The notes beneath the pieces were generated by a model that was given only the letters and a program-made list of their open reading frames with translations, was not told where the DNA came from and did not search any database. Positions 59,801-64,000 of a DNA stretch of 64,000 nt are shown one piece after another; position 1 is the stretch's first letter, and every line of letters starts with the position of its first letter. Made by a program: the position numbers and the translations under genes. Source of the DNA: Rhyacichthys aspro (Eukaryota > Chordata > Actinopteri > Gobiiformes > Rhyacichthyidae); the NCBI GenBank assembly GCA_036850595.1, contig CM072148.1, positions 21,074,731 through 21,138,730 on the forward strand. Reading direction: 5' to 3'.

Positions 59801-62800
59801 AGGGGCCGCTAATCTAAGCCGTGCAGCCGGGGAGCAGGTCCTGGAGTGGGTCCAGCTCCACCACATTTGGACAAAGAGGGGCTTTATGTGTGCATACTAA
59901 TACAGCGATTCAAATGAGGGTTTTTTTTTCTGTTCCATAATGAACATGTGGCAAATGAATAATGTATAGACCAACTCACAGATGTCAGGCTGTCAGTTTT
60001 AACATGCGCCGTTTAAACTGGATGTTGACAGATGTCTGCTGACACCTTCACGTGCACGAGCGCTCATGGGTGAATGCAAAAAGGATCTGTGAAAATGCTC
60101 ACCACAGAGACTGAGGACACTACGACACTTTTTACCCTAAAGAAAGAAGGAGAGGAGGAAGAGAATGTAAAGCCATACAAGAGGAACGAAAACATGTCTG
60201 TCAAACAATAATACAATGTTGTCTCCACTTTAGCGCTATGGTTAAAGTTTCATAACAAATATAGGCAGAAGTGTCCTCATAAAAGTGAACTGTACCATAC
60301 TATTTTGTGGACACTGTAGCTTCTGGTCCAAGTGTTCCAAGCATTCCAAAGAGTGGAGCTAAACACTGCAGTCTATTGATTGGACGATAGAAAATGAGCA
60401 GTGAAACAATAAACATGAAATACATTTTTTTTTGTTCTTGTTATAAGCAGTGGAAACATGCTAAATGCTATACTTTTGTCAGAAACAAAGCTAGCTTTTC
60501 TTTTTTTTTTTAGCAACAGCTGGTACTGCTTTTAGACAGAATCGGTGTCTTATGCAACTCTCCATTTACTGAATAAAAACATTGCATTTATCATCTACAT
60601 TGCATTAAACACAAGCAGGACTTTTGATGTTAAAGCAATTTTCTCCAGTAGGGGGCGCACACCCCTCTACAGACTGTCTGTGTTGTCACGACAGTGGTGC
60701 CACATTCATGGATGTCATGTTTACAAGTGGAGACTATCCAAGTGACAAGTTTGGAAGAAAAAAAAAAAACATATCCTCTTAAACAGTAGGTCATTTTAGT
60801 GTATTTGGTTCAAACTCTGCTATGGTCTATTATATTGACCTATTTCTGCAGTCTCTATTTGAGTGGCATAAAGAGTGTCACTCACTCTATCTCTCACTGT
60901 CCAGCTGAGAGTACTGTGTCACTGAGATAGACATGATTCTCCCAAATATTGTCAAGAACCATTAAAATGATTTTGAGAAAATATATTTTTGGGGCTGAAA
61001 GTTAAGCAAAGCCACTTGAAATAATGAGTGTCTAATAAGTAGGAAGTGCTGCAGTGAATAATGGTCAGAAAAAAGGAAACAGTGCAGCAGTACACGTCTG
61101 TACATCCAACCTCACATCACTGCATCAACTTCTTTATCTTAATTACTGCAATTGCAACATGTCTGTGGAGGTTGACAGTCCTCCATTGACAACTGACAAT
61201 ATGTCACAAAATCAGTCCCTTGGAAGAGGGGTGAAATGTCCAGATGCCTTGATGCCTTTCTTGAATAAGCCTACTGGCAAAACAAAAGTCTAAAAGTCAG
61301 ATCCAAATATAAATGATAATCTCATGTGGAAACATTTGAGATTTGTAAGGATAAAGAAGGAAAGATGTTAGTTAAGTTTGATTAGAGATAGTATAATTTT
61401 GTGCAGGAATAAAATCATGATATATCAGATCAGCTATATATGATCAATATATCTTATCATCACAATTGTTTTACTACTTTATCCTAATGTAAATATGTAA
61501 ACTGTTGTATGGATGCTATATTGGATGCACTGGATTGAATCAAAAACTGGAAAAGCACTGACTCAAAGACAGCAGAGTAGTTATAACAACACTATGTAAC
61601 TTTTCACCCAAACATATGGAGCCTGAAAATCGTTATTATAGCTTTTCAGTGACTTTGATGGTTTCTTGGCACAACAAGCCAACTGCTCTTTTAAAGACAC
61701 ACTACCGTCTTGTGAGAATATATACTTTGCCGCATAAATGCAATTTCACATCACATCTTATATTTATGAAAAGTTAAGTCACTTATGTGTTGGCTCAAAT
61801 TGAAAGTGACTGGTGCAGAGTGGTTGACTGCAGAGTAACACTGTGCCAGCGGCCATTCTCCAAAGCACCATTTACCCGATCACGTTTGAGTGAGCGTCCA
61901 GGTACAGGCCAGGTCTGTAGGAGTCGATGAGTCTGCTGCTGGCTTTGTAGAGCTGTGTGTGGGCAAATCTTAGTACCAGAATCCTTTTAAGAAACAGTCT
62001 GCTGTAGGCTCGGGCTGTTAAAAAAGTAGTATATTTTAGCATATAAAAACAGAGGAGCACATGGCAGGTACATAGGGACGCATGCAACAGGAAACCAGGT
62101 ACCAGGTGATTCCATGATACCTCTTTCTGATTCTTTCTGTCGCTAACTTTGACAGTAAGTAGTCCAAAGAGGAAAAAAAAACATGCTGTCGTTGTTACAC
62201 CATGGTACACACAGCAAGATAAGCTCAGTCTCTGTACATGGTACAAACAAATGAAAACTGTGCAAAAATAAATTGCTAGTGTGTAAAATCAGCAATACAG
62301 ATGCCATTACTATACTATAAAAACCTAATATTCCCTCCCATTGTTTGTGAACAATTTTCTATTTGAGAGGTTGAAGTCTTGAGGACAGAATGAGCTTTCC
62401 TATGTAAAAAAATGTTATCTGTACCCTTTATATAACTGGAAAAAACATCGTAGACATGATGCAAAGTACTTTTTCCTCCAAAGTAAATTTAAGCACTTTT
62501 TTTTTTTTTTTTTTTTTAGTAGGTAGATTTTGTCTTTTACCAAAACTGCAACAAGCAGATCTTCAACTCAAAGGTTGGTGACCACAGTGTGCAGCTCCTA
62601 AAAAATAAAAATGGAAAAGCAATTTGTAATTTCTTTTGTAAATCTTTGTCTCACTCTGCATACAAAAGTATACTATAAAAATATGAATAAAAGACACATG
62701 TGAAATGAAAAAGTATAATTTAAGCTCTACACAAAAGTCATGAAAAGCTATTTGATTTTTTCCTCATTCACATCTCATGAGTTAAACACCTTTAAAGCAT

Positions 62801-63025
62801 TGTCTTTTTTTTAATTTAAAGTTTCATTTCCTACACAACTTCTGACTGATAGAAACAGTACATGTCCAAACCTCAGCTTCGCCTGAGCCGTCCTCTGTGT
62901 TGTGATATATGAGAGTTTTTGAGCGTCGGCTGACCTTTAAGGCTCTGATGCTGCGTAAAAACTTTCCACGGGCTCCTTGTCGTCCTTGTTGTGGTGGCGA
63001 TTGATTTTCAGTCAAAACGCCAAAG
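56871..63025 (-). CDS. Candidate unrecognised gene, three possible 3' exons
   Basis: Three - strand segments have splice sites and phases that join into one frame. Exon a, 63025-62935: acceptor CATTTCAG, donor AAG|GTCAGC, contains SPPQQGRQGARGKFLRSIRA. Exon b, 61952-61876: acceptor CACACACAG, donor GG|GTAAAT, begins LYKASSRLIDSYRPGLYLDA and ends HSNVIG. Exon c, 57078-56871: long pyrimidine tract then CTCTGAG, contains GAARRRIEPRGQLTPVD and GAPGQQGQQNDLDTHSMD, stop at 56871-56873. I do not recognise the protein. The join is inferred from phase agreement alone, so any of the three may be wrong. If real, the gene continues beyond 64 kb, and its last intron (4.8 kb) contains the conserved-looking island at 59.7 kb and a CTCF-like site. 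Confidence 0.3.
59590..59870. promoter_or_regulatory. Candidate conserved non-coding element
   Basis: A sharp GC-richer island (CCGCTCGCTGATGG, GCGCTCTCCGCCGTCGCAGC, GGGGCCGCTAATCTAAGCCG) next to homeodomain-type words (TATAATTGGCCATTAAAG). No splice-compatible coding frame with family similarity was seen on either strand. Conservation is inferred, not measured. Confidence 0.3.
60645..60659 (+). promoter_or_regulatory. CTCF-type motif, perfect core
   Basis: CCAGTAGGGGGCGCA matches CCASNAGRKGGCRS at every position. Binding is not shown by sequence alone, and the site lies inside a repeat-like block. Confidence 0.5.
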
Positions 63026-64000
63026 CTGAAATGTATGCTCTGACTGATCACTTCACATGAAGCGAATCACATCTGCGTCGAGCCGGTGAGCACCAGAATA
63101 CCAACACAGGCTTGTATTCGTCAGGGGCAGGATGATGGATAACATTCAGGTCAGAGTGTGGAAAGTTCTTCAACTCACATGACTTTTACATTTCACTTAG
63201 GACGGAAAAAATATGTTAGATTTTCAATTGTGAGGTGATTCTGTAATGCACAACTCATTCAAACTATGCCCACACTTCGATTAAGACTTCTGACTTTATC
63301 CGGGTTTGCAGCACAGGAAAGAACTGAATTATTGAGTCCACTTCCTCTCAGTCTAATCTATGCTTCATGTGGTCTTGGTATTTAATAGCATTCAGTTTTT
63401 GTTAAGACACGAGGAGCTAATGTGAAATTCAAAGATAAATGTTGAATTTAACACTCAGACTTTACAAGATACCAACAAAGTCAGAAAAAACCTAGTCCTA
63501 ATGTAATAACTGTGCCTTCAGATTAGCACCTGAGCAGATTATAAGCAGCGGTAAACTAGCTTTTTCTTTTTAAACATTTTTTAAAGAGGCCAAAACAACA
63601 GACAATCAAGTTTAGCCAATTTCAAAGTGACTCAAAATATATAATTTGTATATTTGTACGCAGGTAATGAGCAGAACCATGTCAAGATCACATGGTGTGT
63701 GCTCCATCAACATTTCCCTCACTGGGACTGTGCTCTGTGGTAAAGTTCCTCCTGCAGGTGCACTATGTCTAGTATCAATATAGTGCTATAATTCTGTCTT
63801 GTTCTAGTTCTGTCTTGCTCTTGGTGTTTATGTAGTTAAAGCACTTACTGCTCACTCGTGACACTGGTCCTTATCCAGGCATATTATGCTTATATTCCAC
63901 TGTTTGTAAAAGTCCAGAGTCAGCCTGACAAACTCTTCCTTAATATCCCAACATAATGTCCCCCTCTCTTTCTTTCTCTTTCTGCACTGAATATCCATCT
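63026..64000. other. Right edge of window, no gene recognised
   Basis: AT-rich with no open frame carrying a known motif. If the candidate - strand gene is real, this is its next intron. Confidence 0.4.

Larger units (their letters stand above)
57079..61875. other. Stretch without recognised gene, with one GC-rich island
   Basis: It is either intergenic or the last intron of the candidate gene. Mostly AT-rich, with a GC-rich island at 59590-59870 and a repeat block at 60540-60760 that shares AACATTGCATTTATCATCTAC-type words with 22095-22150. Confidence 0.4.

Noticed and set aside
59594..59866. 90-residue - strand frame over the GC-rich island
   Set aside because: No similarity recognised and no splice link to the candidate exons; better explained as a non-coding island.
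62880..63010. Alternative - strand frame NRHHNKDDKEPVESFYAASEP in the same place as candidate exon a
   Set aside because: It ends in a stop before the donor and has no good acceptor in that frame; the FLRSIRALK frame fits the splice sites better, though neither is proven.

Overview
The window is vertebrate nuclear DNA, almost certainly from a ray-finned (teleost) fish. The genes have many introns with GT-AG boundaries. The spaces between exons are full of teleost-type repeats: Tc1-like, hAT-like, pogo-like and piggyBac-like DNA elements, a tRNA-derived SINE ending in AATAAAGGCAAAAAG, a Penelope-like fragment and LINE tails. No prokaryotic or viral gene, CRISPR array or operon was seen. The species cannot be named from this sequence.

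Four genes can be read with confidence. (1) The 3' two thirds of an ENTPD7-type nucleoside diphosphohydrolase lies on the + strand in nine exons from 238 to 5723; its 5' exons are outside the window. (2) A complete proto-type galectin lies on the + strand in four coding exons from 8851 to 15699. Its first coding exon holds only the start codon, and intron 1 is 4.5 kb. (3) A single-exon urotensin-II receptor lies on the - strand, 18251 to 19330. (4) A complete adap1 (centaurin-alpha-1; ArfGAP plus two PH domains) lies on the - strand in ten coding exons from 46625 down to 25328, coding for 371 residues.

From 46.6 kb to 64 kb no known gene is recognised. A set of three candidate - strand exons (63025-62935, 61952-61876, 57078-56871) has good splice sites and compatible phases, and may be the 3' end of a gene entering from the right. 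Several compact GC-richer islands in this otherwise AT-rich stretch (near 48.7, 50.2, 52.1 and 59.7 kb) look like candidate conserved non-coding elements. Two strong matches to the CTCF motif are also present.

The repeats are the most distinctive part of the window. They include a 1.5 kb minisatellite with a 19-bp unit in adap1 intron 2, several related arrays of an approximately 21-bp unit (GGTTTTAGTTGGATTTGAACA-like) on both strands, a 0.9 kb AACCAGGACTAA-type array between uts2r and adap1, and a pogo-like MITE carrying four 41-bp repeats, each with a perfect CCAAT box. The genes do not form a shared pathway: they are a Golgi/endomembrane nucleotidase, a secreted lectin, a peptide receptor and a phosphoinositide-regulated Arf GAP. 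Nothing here clearly amounts to a new biological system. The candidate right-hand gene and the dispersed 21-bp arrays are the best leads.
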